Shown here: piece by piece, positions 35,517-46,459 of the stretch
Numbering within the stretch: the stretch's first letter is position 1
Layout of the letters: each line of letters begins with the position of its first letter
Source of the DNA: Protoeuglena noctilucae
Taxonomy: Eukaryota > Chlorophyta > Pedinophyceae > Marsupiomonadales > Marsupiomonadaceae
Assembly: GCA_958009085.1 (NCBI GenBank)
Contig: OY253674.1
Coordinates: 1,207,760-1,271,759, forward strand
Length of the DNA: 64,000 bases
Reading direction: 5' to 3'
Notes under the pieces: model-generated
What the model was told of the DNA's origin: nothing
Database searches by the model: none
Seen by the model: only the letters and a program-made list of their open reading frames with translations
Position numbers and translations under genes: made by a program

Positions 35517-37399
35517 TCAGACCTCCCACATTCCTGCGTCCACCCGCAGTCCCGTGTGCCGCGCCCCCTCCTGCCGCAGCACGTACACCTCGCGCCCTGG
35601 CCGCAGATCCGTCACCGACACGGCCTCGTCGCCCTCCCCTCCCTCGGCCGGGCCCACCAGCCTGTTGCAAGACAGGGATGGGCGCGTGAGTGGGACAGAT
35701 GGGTGGCAGTGACTTGCAGATGGTGGAGTGGCAATGCGACATTCAAGCTCATCGCACCCCTCACCGCACCGTCTCTGCCTTCTGCACCACCACCGACACC
35801 GCGTCCCCCCCCGCCCCCTCCGCCTCCACCAGCACCATCGGCCGCCGCTCGATCTTCACCCGCCCCACCGTCGCCTCTCTCACGGGCGCGCCCCCCTCCC
35901 CCCGCGGCCCCACCACCGCCACCCGCGCCCCCGCCCTCAGCTCCGACAGGTACGCCGTGCGATCCCCCGCCGCCAGGCAGTAGGCGTGCACCGCCCCCGC
36001 GTTGACCCGGAAGGGCCGCGCGTTGACGTAGCCCTCCGCATCCAAGCACTCGGAATGCACCAGGAACAGCGCCCTCGCGAAGTTGCCCACGAGCATCCCC
36101 TCCCCCGGCGACAGACGCTCCGTCAGATCCACGCACGCGCGGTCGCCCACCCCCGCGTCCACCACCCGCGCCACCCGCACCGCCTCTAACATAGCCATTC
36201 CCGGCCTCTCGGCGTTGTTAGCGCCACCACCACGCGTGTCGAGGTCGGCAGAGTCTAAGACCCCCACCCCTGTCGCCTGCCGGGGCGCTTGTGCTTGAGC
36301 TTGCGGTGCCGCCCCCCGCACGTGCATCCCCAGTGCGGCCATACGCTCGGCCAGCCGCGTCACTTGGCCCGCCTCCTGGGTCCGCAGCACCACGCCGCCC
36401 ACGCCCACCTCCAGCGCCGTCAACATCACCTCGGCCTCCTGAAGAGAGGGCAACGGGGACATCCACATGTCACATCAGCATCATTTCGGCCTCTTGAGGA
36501 AATGGCGATTGGGACATTCACATGTCACACCGCCACCCCTCCCCACATGCTGGCAGCAAGTCCCATACCACGTCTTGTGGCAAGCATTGAGTTTGGCCAC
36601 GCAGCGTGTCTCTCGATGGGCATGCGCCCCCAGTTAGCAATTTCTGTAACTGGAGACACGTGCGCATGCGAGAGGCATGCGACGCGGCTGAGCCCAGGAC
36701 ACGCCACAGAGCGGCGTATGGCATTCGATACCCGCATGCAGCTGCGATGGACCCCATTGCCACGCCCATGCATGCGTTGCCCATCCAATGCCACCCTCCC
36801 CTCACCCCCGCGTCCTCGACCGCAAACAGCAGCGCCGCCCTGGACCCCCTCGTCTGCGCAATGAGGTTCTCTGCCGGGATGATCTGCCAGTCCGTCGCCT
36901 CCACCACCAGATGGTAGCCGGGGGGGTGCTGGGGGGGGTAGGGAGACGGTGGCGATGAGACTTGTTATCGCTAGCTCCGATGCTAAGAGAGATAGATGCG
37001 ATGATGCTCGCCATCGCCAGCTGCAATGCCACTTTACTCCATCCACACTCACTCGCCCCCTCCCCTCACCTTCTTCCCCACCAGTCGGTCAGTCACCCCC
37101 CGCAGCTCCCCCGCTCCGCCCACCGACACCCACTCCCCCGTACACTCCCACTCCCCCTCGCTCTCCTCGATCCCATCACTGAGAAACGTCACGCAGACGC
37201 CCCCCTCGCATCCCGGCAGCTCCGCGTCACCCGGCACGCGCAGAATGTCAGCGAGGGACGCGCCGGGCCCCACCGTACGCGACGCCAGCACACGCGACGG
37301 GCCCCGGGACGCACTACCGCTGTCGACAACGAAGGCGCGGACGCCGTTGGCGATCGCGGCGCGGACCACGGCCTCGCTCGTCGTCATGACCCAGACATC
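35517..37399 (-). CDS. 3-dehydroquinate synthase II (archaeal-type AroB'), 5' exon unresolved
   Basis: Family members catalyse the DHQ-forming step in the archaeal shikimate route; homologues occur in plants and algae, where the role is unclear. Exons: 37399 to about 37076, about 36930-36816, about 36438-35769, about 35662-35517 (stop TGA 35519-35517). Landmarks are VWVMTTSEAVVRAAIANGVR at the start, TDWQIIPAENLIAQ, EAEVMLTALEVGVGGVVL, VVDAGVGDRACVDLTERL, GMLVGNFARALFLVHSECL, RPFRVNAGAVHAY, and the C-terminal VLRQEGARHTGLRVDAGMW. This covers nearly the full family length. The first supported exon starts at an acceptor, so a 5' exon exists upstream, perhaps the frame starting MLLCACFAGQSPVRMRAMRA near 37725, which looks like a plastid or mitochondrial signal. 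The intron near 36440-36540 has a duplicated segment. Confidence 0.87.
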
Positions 37400-38042
37400 C
37401 TGCGCGCTTCGTTCACAGGGGCGAAGAGAGGGTCTTGGACATGCCAAACGTCTCTAATATGCTGCAGGACAGCTGCGGCAAACCAAGCGTGGCAATCGCT
37501 TCGTCTGTGCGTGGGAAACAGCGCACCTTTTCGACGAGCGACGCCCGCGCCACTGCGTCGCGCGCCGAGGAACGATGGGCGCGATGGGTGCGCGAGGACG
37601 TCGACGGGGGGAACGTCGTCTCGCGGAGACGTGCTCTGGCCCATGGCGCAGGCGCTGCTCGTAGCCCGCATGGCCCGCATGCGCACGGGGCTCTGCCCCG
37701 CGAAGCAAGCGCAGAGGAGCATTGCGTGACCGCCAGTGACCTCGACATGGTTCATACATCGACAACGCATCCCTAGCCGCGACGCAAACGACAATTGACG
37801 CGACCAGCTAGCGGCTTGCACCGCGTCAGAACCAGGGCTCGCTGGCACAAAGCGTCCTCCCGGCCGAACGCCGCTGCAAATGCGGCGGGACCTCGTCCGC
37901 CCTGTCACCCGCCGGTTCGTGCCTCCTGGACGCGTTGGCGAGACGCAGGGCACGATCCCCTCAGGCCAGCGACCATCGCTGCGCTCCCCGCGCTCGCCTG
38001 CCGCCCGTGGCTGTCGCCGCCGTGACGCATCGCAAGCTCAAG
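37400..38042. other. Divergent region between DHQ synthase II and the DUSP12-HAD gene
   Basis: This probably contains the first coding exon of the DHQ synthase II gene on the minus strand (candidate near 37725-37620, Met-, Ala- and Ser-rich) and the promoter of the plus-strand phosphatase gene. The plus frame upstream of 38043 is open to 37935 without conserved sequence, so the plus start is not certain. Confidence 0.4.
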
Positions 38043-41000
38043 ATGCTTGTGAAGATTATGGATGGCCTCTTCATCGGCGACAAGGACGCCGACGCCGCCG
38101 CGATGGATCGACGCGTGACGCACATCCTCCGGCGAGCGCGCGGCCGCATAACAGCGGCCTTCGATCTGCAATTCGCGAGTTTGCTATCTAAAGTAATCGC
38201 CTCGCGTCACGCGCCATCCCCTCCCGCTCCCTCGCCGCAGCGTGGGTCCCTTTGATGACGTGCCCCCTCCTTGCCCCCCCGGCGCCGCTGCGCCTTCGGT
38301 GCTCGTCGTCCCGGTCGATGACACCGACGACGCGGATCTCCTGGACCGTCTGCCGCCCGCGGTGGACTTCCTCGACGCCGCCATCGATGCTTTCCGGGAC
38401 CGCAGGAGCGGTGGGGCCATGGTGCAGTGCGTGGCGGGGGTGTCGCGGTGAGGGATGGTGGATGGTGCAGTGTGTGGGTCGCAATGCATGACAGTGGTGT
38501 GCTTGTCAGCCATGCCTTTCTCAACCCCCTCACTCCCTCTCTCTCCCCCCCAGTAGCGTGTCGGTGGTGTGTGCGTGGGCCATGCGCCGCCACGGCCTCT
38601 CCCGCGACGACGCCCTCTCCCGCATCCGCACGCGGCACCCCCCCGCATGCCCCAACGACGGTTTCATGCACCAGCTGGCCATGTGGGGGTCCATGGGGTG
38701 TCGTGTGGATGCCAAGCACCCGGAATACCGAAGGTGCCAGTGGTGTCAGGGGACACAATCTCTGCTTGTGTTTGTGTGTGGGAACGAGTCACGGTGTCAA
38801 ATTCACACCATGTCAGCACTTCACTCTGCCCCTCCCATATGCTACGCCTGCCTTGCTGCCACTCGCAACCACACCCGCGCCTCATCACATGCTCCCTCAC
38901 CCATCTCCACTCCCCACACACCCCATCATCCCTCTCCTCCCCCCCAGGTTTTGCCTGGAGCAGCTGGGCGTGGATCACCGCGACGGTGCAGGCGTGGGCG
39001 AGGAGAGGCTGGCAGCGGACCCGGGGGCAGAGGGGGCGTCGTTGCATGGGAGTAACAATGACGATGTCAGTGGCAGTGGCAATGGGAGTAACAATAACAA
39101 TGGGGGTAACAGTGGCAACACCAACCCCGGTGACCTGTACCGTTGCCGGTCGTGTCGACGGATGCTGTTTGGCGAGGGGAACGTCGTGCCGCCGGTGAGA
39201 GAGGGGGGGGGGGGGAGGTTACTTGATTAGCATGTAATTGTGCTTATCTCTGTCTACCTGTGCTCTTTCTCATATCTGTGTACCTGTGCACGTGTTCATA
39301 TCCGTGTGCCCATGCATGCATATCCATCCCTCGCATATCTTTTGACAGTTATTCCCAATTCATCCGCAGTCGTCTGCCACCGGCTGGTCCCGATTTAAGC
39401 ACGGGAGGGGACCCGCACGCCCACCACCGACCACAGCGAGTGCGGACGGGGGTGCGGGTGCCCATTCCCCATCGTCGCTGTTCCTGGAGCCGATGCGGTG
39501 GATGGAGGGGGTGCTGGGTGAGAGAGAGGGTTAGATGCGTGGCAAAAGGCGAAAGTAAGATGGATGCAATGCACTTCAGTAGTGGGTGACAGAGTATCGC
39601 CCACACCCACGCATCTGTCGCACCCTCCCTCCCCCCCTCACAACATCGAACCCACCCACTTCCCCCACACCACCCACCCCCTCTCAGTCCCCCCTAACCC
39701 CAGGCTCCCCCCGTGGCAAGCTCTACTGCCCCTCGTGTCACGCGCGCCTGGGATCCTTTGACTGGGCGGGGCTGCAGGACGAGAGGGGGCAGTGGGTGAC
39801 GCCCGCGTTTCAAGTGCACAGGAGCAAAGTGGATGGGGGGGACGGGGTGGGGGTGGGAGGGGTGGGAGTGGGGGTGGGCAGTGGGGTGGGGGGCGGTGTG
39901 GGAGGGAGTAAGGGGTTGGGCGGTGTAAGCGGTGTAACCAGCGGGGGTATGGGAGGGGTGGTGGCAGATGGGGTACAGGGCGGCACTGCACATGGTGTTT
40001 CCAGTGTGGGTCGTTTCGATTTCGTGATCTTCGACTGCGACGGTGTGCTGGTCGACTCGGGTGAGGCAGCCGTGCCTATGTAGGCATGCATGCATGACAT
40101 GGGGCTTGTGTGTGTAACAGTAGTGGTGGTGGTGGTGGTGATACACCACCAAGTCTCTCCATCTGCCTAACTGTGTCCATCACCCCACCCAACGCCACCC
40201 CACCACATCACCATCCATTCCCTATTCTGTCTTCCCCTCAGAGCCCATCTCCTGCCAGTCCCTCGTGCTAGCCATCCACGCGGCCACGGGTGTCACCGTG
40301 CCTGGGTCATACCCGGATGACTTCGCGGCAGTGCAGGGGATGGACGTCAAAGGGTGCGTGGGGCACTACAAAGCACAGATGGGGGTGGAGTGGGACGTGG
40401 AGGCGGTGGCGGGTGAGGGGTGTGGAGCGTGTATGTGGGTAGGGCATGGGTGCTGTGTCGTGGCTGGGCGGAGGTGGCAAGTATGGTGTGCCGCTTCACC
40501 TCGCTCTTGGGTTCTACTAAACTCAATCCCGCTGCCAATCCCTCATCCACCTCACCCATCTTCAATCCTCACTGATCCCCGCCTCCCCCCCAGCCGAGGT
40601 CTCCCGTCTCAAAGACGGCATCTACGCCCGCCTCGCCGACCAGCGCGGCATCGCGGCCATCCCAGGAGCAGCATCTCTGATTGAAGCATTGCGTGACAGG
40701 GGGTTGCCGTACGCACTGGGGTCGTCCGGGTCCCCTGCCAAGATCAAACGCAACCTGGCCACGAGCGGGCTCATATCTTTGTTTCACCCAAAACAGGCGA
40801 GGGGGGGGGGGTTGTGTGTGGGTGTGGGTGTGGGTGTGTGGGAGCAGCGCAGGTGTGTGGGTGTGTAAGGGAAGGACCCAAGCCTTTGCCTCACTCACTC
40901 TTACTCCCCCTCACTCCCTCCCCTTTCTCCAGGTCGTGAGTGCCTCGATGGTCCCCCGCGGCAAGCCCCATCCCGACATCTACCAAGAGGCCATGCGGCG

Positions 41001-41390
41001 CATGGGGTGCCAGGACCCACGAAGGGCGATGGTGATTGAGGACGCCGTGCATGGGCTGGCGGCTGCGAGGGCGGCGGGGGCATTCGCGGTCGGGATTACC
41101 ACGTCAGGTGAGGCTCTATGGCATTTGAGTGGTCATGGGGTGTCCATGGTTGTGGGGTGGTTGCGTGGGTGCTGGTAAGGCGATGACCGTGTGGGGTGGT
41201 GCTTAGAGTACTGTCGGGTCATGTATCGGTGTTGCTATGCGAGTGACATAAAAAGTGTTGCATTCTCGTCCCTCCACCCATCCACGCAGCCCCTCGCTCC
41301 GTGCTCGCCCCCCATGCCGATGCGGTCATTGACAGCCTGGCAGAGGTGATACAGCTGATGGGGTGGGGAGAGGGAGAGGGGGATGCGTGA
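38043..41390 (+). CDS. Fusion of a DUSP12/YVH1-like phosphatase and a HAD-family phosphatase
   Basis: Ten exons join in frame to 625 aa: 38043-38131, 38241-38447, 38554-38733, 38948-39194, 39370-39517, 39704-40060, 40242-40412, 40594-40796, 40933-41107, 41290-41390. Residues 1 to about 160 are a dual-specificity phosphatase domain (MDGLFIGDKDADAA, VVPVDDTDDADLL, MVQCVAGVSRSVSVVCAWAM). The zinc-binding DUSP12 C-terminus follows (YRCRSCRRMLF, SSLFLEPMRWMEGVL, LYCPSCHARLGSFDWAG, WVTPAFQVHRSKV). A Gly/Val-rich linker of about 60 aa leads, with no stop, into a HAD domain: motif I FDFVIFDCDGVLVDSEP, motif II LGSSGS, motif III Lys in RGKPHPDIY, motif IV MVIEDAVHG. GC donors follow 38131 and 40796. 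The usual His before the catalytic Cys is Gln. HAD substrate is unknown. If an unseen intron or stop splits the linker there would be two genes. Confidence 0.8.
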
Positions 41391-42586
41391 TGGCATGGAT
41401 GGGAATGGTGGAGAGAGCGCAGGGTTGATGGGCAGACTAGCCGCGTGCACGTGTGGGTAGCTTGTCGCCTTCCCAACACAGCATGGATGGAGCAGCGTAG
41501 AGGCAACGCATGCACTGCACAGTGACTCAGGAGATCGCTGAATGACGTGTTGACTGTCATCGCTTGACTGCTGAGGCTGTCGCTTTCAAAGCGTGGAAGA
41601 GCGGCGGGCGGCTAGCAGTCCCAGGGTGTGGCAGCCTGCGCCAGCGACGTCGCAATGACTGGCCTGGGACGGAGAGACGCGGCAATGACTGACCGGGGGT
41701 CAAGAGACGAGGCAGCCTGACCGGGTGCCAAGTGACAAGGCAGCCTGACCTGACCGGGTGTTAAGAGGCAAGTCAGTCACTGGCCGGGGGTCAACAGGGG
41801 CGGCAGCGGCGCAGGGCCGTGCATCTGCAAAGAGGAGGCAGACGACTGGCGGGGCCGCTTGAGAAAAACCCAAAGAAAAGAGAGGCAAAGGGAGGGGGCG
41901 TCAACGTCACATTGACGCGCACGCAGACACGCTATCACACACGCACGGCGCTGCTGCTGCCTGGCCTGGTGCGGTGGAGAGAGGGGCGAGGTGGCACACC
42001 GCTTGCAAGAGTGGGCGCGGCGCGACTCTGCTCGCCGGAGAGAGGCCGGTGGACCGGAAAAGTGCACAGGAAAGGACGAAGGGCAAGGGCGACGACGCGC
42101 CTCCGGCCGTGTCGGGCGGGCGCTGCTCGGTGCATGAAACACGGCGCGCGGCCCGACACGGGGGCGCGGGATGGGGGAATGGGGAATGCAGGGAACGTGA
42201 CGTGGCATGTCCCGATGCCGGGTGCGGATCGGGGCACGCGAGCGTCTCCCGTCTGCTGAGGGGAGAGCCTGTGACGCGGTGGGGCGGAGAGCCTCCGAGG
42301 GTGCGGAACAGAGCAGGGGAGAGGGAAAGGGGAGGAATGCGGTAAGAGGGCAGGCCGCGCGGGGCAGCCGCTGAGTCGGGGAGACCGGGCGCCGCACGCG
42401 CGGGGTGCCGGGAAAGGAAGGGTTCGGGTAGGGGGGGTTGGAGAAGGGAAGGGAAGGAAAAAATCGCAGCGCGACTGCGACTGATGCGAGGTTGGTTGCA
42501 ACTGGTGCGTCGTTGCAACTGCTGTGTCGCTGCGACTGGCGTGCAAATGGGGCAGCGCAGGCATCCCTGCCCCCCACCGACCGCCT
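41391..42586. other. Convergent 3' region between fusion gene and cyclase
   Basis: About 1.2 kb containing the tandem repeat at 41655-41800 and long G/A-rich stretches on the plus strand. Open frames on both strands reflect base composition and show no family similarity. Near 42475-42535 there is a short repeat of the pattern CGACTGNNTGCGAGGTTGGTTGCAACTGGTGCG/TTGCAACTG. Confidence 0.45.
41655..41800. repeat. Degenerate tandem repeat, 3' intergenic
   Basis: Four to five diverged units of about 35 bases, each with a core like GACCGGGGGTCAAGAGACGAGGCAG or CTGACCGGGTGCCAAGTGACAAGGCAG. It lies just downstream of the fusion gene's stop and upstream of the cyclase 3' end. No coding role is seen. 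Confidence 0.7.
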
Positions 42587-45500
42587 TCACCCGAGGCTGC
42601 GGCTGGGTCTCGGCAGCACCAGCATCTCCCCCGACGCCACCGTCTCCATCGCCGGGCGTGACGCGGCTGCCGGGAGAGGCGCCGTCCTCCCCAGCAGCCC
42701 CCCGTGGCCATTCGCCCCCTCTCCCCCAATCGAGTCCCGCCTCCGCTCCCCCGCCCGGTCGTCCCCGCTGACGCTGCCCTCTGTCCACCGCGTGCGCCGC
42801 CTCTGCCCCTCCGCGTCGCTGGACTGGGCGCCGGGCGACCGGGGGGCGTGGGGGGCGGGGGCGGAGGTGCGGGACTCGCGGGTGGGGGCGGGGTCGAGGG
42901 AGGCGGTGGGGGGGGTGAGGGAGGAGAGCATAGCAGGTCCGGCGTGGGGGGAGCGGACGAGGGAGGCCGCCCAGGCGCGCAGGGCCGGGTGGGTGCCATC
43001 CACAATGTACGTGGCCGTGGGGCCCTTGCCCTTCACATCGACTTCCTCGGGGCTGCGTGGGGGGGAGAGAGGGAGGGACGTGACGGGGATGGAATGGGTG
43101 GAGATGTGAGACAGAGAGATGCAGTGGCATGACGGGGACTGGGGTGGTGGGTGGCACTGTGCAGAGCAGAGGGGGTGGTGGTGCGAATGCACTTATCGAT
43201 CAACGGCATGCAGCATCGATGCCTTTCTATATTCGCCAAGCGTGTCAGTCCAAATCTCGCCTAAACAGGTCCGCGATGGCCTCCTCCCTCAGCCGCGCGT
43301 GGAAGGCGGCCGTGACGCGGATGTGCATGGGGCGGCTGGTGGACTCCATGCGGGATGCCGTGTTGACCGTGTCGCTGCGGATATCGCAGAGGAGACAAGG
43401 TGTCGATGGGGTGACCCTTACCCTCACTGTACCACTGATGAGAGACGAAGGTAGGTCACATCACAGTGCCGGCCCTCACCCCGCACCCCACCTGCACCCG
43501 CTACCACCCCATGCCACTCCGTATCCACTTACCCGACGAGCGTCATGCCCCGCTTGGTGTGTCCCAGCAGCCCCGCGCACGCCGGCCCCACGTGCAGCCC
43601 CGCGCGGATGCGGATGCCCGATCGCTCCCCCGGCCCCTCCCCCGGCAGCGGAATCGTCTCTGCGATCTCCACCATCGCCACCGCGCACGCCAGGGCACGG
43701 TCGCAGAAGTCAGGCGCGTCGGCGTCGTTCAGCCCCGCCACCGCCACGTACGCATCCCCCACCGTCTCATACTGCGATGCAGAGGGGAGCGGGGACGGAT
43801 GCAGGGACGGGGCGGGTGCTGCTTAGACCTCAGCCACGCCGATGCTTGTCAGCTCAGCACCCATCCCCCTGCACCACACTGCCACACTGGTGTTGCCGCG
43901 CAACCACCCCCATCCGCAACCATCCTTGGCTCGCCTTGAAGAGCTTGAGCGCGTGGACGGCCGCGTCGACGCGAGTGAAGTAGTTGTGCAGGAGCACCAG
44001 CACGCGGCGGGCGTCCCAGGTGCTGACCATGCTCGTGTACCCCACAATGTCGGTGAAGAGGAAACCCATGGCGGGGCGCTCCCTGAGGGGAGACGTGGAT
44101 GAGAGAGACGTGGATGGGGGGGACTGAATGGCATGGATGGCATGGGTAGTGTGGATGCACCATGCCTGTGGGTTTGTTTGCGTGTGGCATGGCGGAGGGC
44201 GCTCGTGCATGCATGCATGCGTCTGCATGTATGCCGTCGTGTGCTCACCGGAAGAAGGGAAGGTCGTCGGCGCACGAGATGAGCTTGAAGGGGTCGGGGT
44301 TCGTGATGGAGGGGCCTGTGATGGAGCGAGAGAGGCAGGCGGTGACGACCATTACGGGCGTGCGCTGAGCAGGCAGCTGTTCACATCAGCAGGTGGCACG
44401 GGGAGACGCGGGTATGCGGCATGCGCAACGGGGCTGGCCCAACACCCACCCGTGGTGCTGAGGTTGATGGGCGAGGGGACCGTGGTGTTGACGTGGCCGG
44501 GCAGCCCCAGTCGCGTGGCCCAGTAGGACAGCCCCCTCCCGCGCCGCCCCTTGCTGTCCGTCGGCAACGGACTCGCCCCCTCGCGGCCCCCCTCCCCAGA
44601 CCAGTGCCCCATCGACAGGGCCTCAGGGGCGCCCCGCTGCGATGACAGCGGATCCGCCGCCACCTTGCGGCCACGGGGGGTCTGCGGGGGGGGGGCAATG
44701 TGGGATGGAGGGTGATAAGCAAGGGCGCTCGCACAAGCAGTGGCAGTGGCGCCTTGGTAGCCAGCAGCCCACGCCCCTCATCACGTGCCCCTCTCCCCTC
44801 ACCTTGGCGGAGAGCACGAGTGCCTCGGCTGCGTCGGGGTCCCCCACGACGTCCCCCAGGACGCGGGACTGCACGCGGAGCTGGATGCGGTAGAGGATGC
44901 GGGTGAGAGCGATGGTGAGGAGGGCGGTGGCCGTAACGACGTGCGAGAGGGGGGAGGGGACCAGGCCGCCGCGCACGAGGGCCCCCAGGATGAGGGTGAC
45001 CTGCAGGGACAGCGCCGCCGCGCCGGACAGCACGGGCAGCGCTGACGCCTCCCATCCGCCATCGCAGGACCACAGGGCGGCCAGGGCGCGGGAGGCACTC
45101 TGCGGGGTGGGGACGAGGGGCATGTTTGGTGTATGCGTGCGTGAAGGGCATGCCAGAGAAGGGGAAGAGAGGGGCGCAGATGAGGTGGGTGTGGTTGCGA
45201 TGACCAAACGCACCTTGGAGTAGACGAGGTCCATCCATGCGGATGGCTCCCACACGATGCATGCCACGGCCTGGAAGAGGAAGCACACGACGGCTGCAGG
45301 CGGGACGGCGAGGAGCGACAGTGGCGTGGCGGCGACTCAGCATGAGGGGGCGGGGGTTAGGCCGGTGTTGAGTGGGCAGAGATACGGGGGGCTGACGTCC
45401 TCACCCGTGACGACGCCGACTTCGACGGGGCTCGGGAACTTGCACGCTGCCCAGTACGTGGCGTCTTGCATGCCCGCCAGCAGAGCCTGGGTTCACACAC

Positions 45501-46459
45501 ACCGAGGAGGGTGGCGTGAGCGGCGGCAGTCAGTGCGACAACCCCGCCACCCGCCCTGGCTTCCAAGGACACGGCTCACCTTGGCGCCCTGCCCCAGCGC
45601 AGTGACCGCCAGCGATGCGACGTTGAGCATTCGAAACATGCGCCTGGGACCACCGGGGGGGAGGGGGCAGCTATGTCGACACAGCCGCGCAATTGAAAAA
45701 CAAATCCATGTGTGGAGAAGACATGGCTGCGGGAATGTGACGAGGTCAGTCCCCCGCCCATGCGCGTGGCTCACTGGTACCCCGAGCACGGCACGGGGGC
45801 CGTCACGAGCACCGCCACCGTCACGCTGCTGCGGATGCCGGCCTGCGGTGGGGTGAGGGCATGTTCCGCTGAGTCACGCGTGCTCCACAGACAGCCGAGT
45901 CGCACAGAGCCCCCGTGCATTTGCAAGCGTGCGGTGGGGTGTCACGCGCTCACCCACGGCGTGGTGTCGAAGAGGGGTCTGTCGTCATCCCCGTCGCTGT
46001 GCGGGTGCCTCGGCAGTGCCCCGGCCACGACATAGACCTGGGCAGCCACGACGAGGGCGGCAAGGAGCACGGAGCGGTGGTGGACGATGCGGTTGCGGGT
46101 GAGGGGGGCGGCCAGCAGCACCTGGGAGGGAGGGCGGCAGGGGGGTTGGGCAAGCGGACACGAGCGCACGGGGTCAGGTGGGGGGGCGTAAGCGAGCGCG
46201 GCGGGCTCACCAGGGCCGTGGCTGCGATGGCCCATGTCAGGATGGTGGCCGCGGACATGAGGGCGCACGTCTGGCTCTGCGAGGGCGCGGGGGCAGTGTG
46301 AGCACGAGATTTGTGCCAATGTCCTGTCACAGCGGGACTGCTTCACTGGCCTCCATGCGACATGCCTGGAAGTTTATCTGATAAGAGGGGCATGACGCCG
46401 AACACGCCAGCAGCAGCGGGGCCAGGGCGCTCCAGACGACGACATAGATAGCGAACCGC
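42587..46459 (-). CDS. Membrane-bound class III nucleotide cyclase (guanylyl-cyclase-like), 5' end unresolved
   Basis: Produces a cyclic nucleotide from NTP. N-terminal exons (46459 to about 45215) encode successive hydrophobic segments, e.g. RFAIYVVVWSALAPLLLACS, SAATILTWAIAATAL, SVLLAALVVAAQVYVVAGAL, NVASLAVTALGQGAK, AVVCFLFQAVACIVW; exon 45105-44805 adds VVTATALLTIALTRILYRIQ. A linker follows, then the cyclase domain: FLFTDIVGYTSMVSTW (metal-binding Asp), YETVGDAYVAVAGL, RIRAGLHVGPACAGLLGHTK, DTVNTASRMESTSRPMHIRV (transition-state Asn/Arg pair) and EEVDVKGKGPTATYIVDG. The Glu of YETVGDAY is the residue typical of guanylyl rather than adenylyl cyclases, so cGMP is the inferred product. The tail after the catalytic core is low-complexity. 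An exon near 46818-46743 may belong to the 5' part. Exon edges in the N-terminal half are approximate. Confidence 0.82.
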
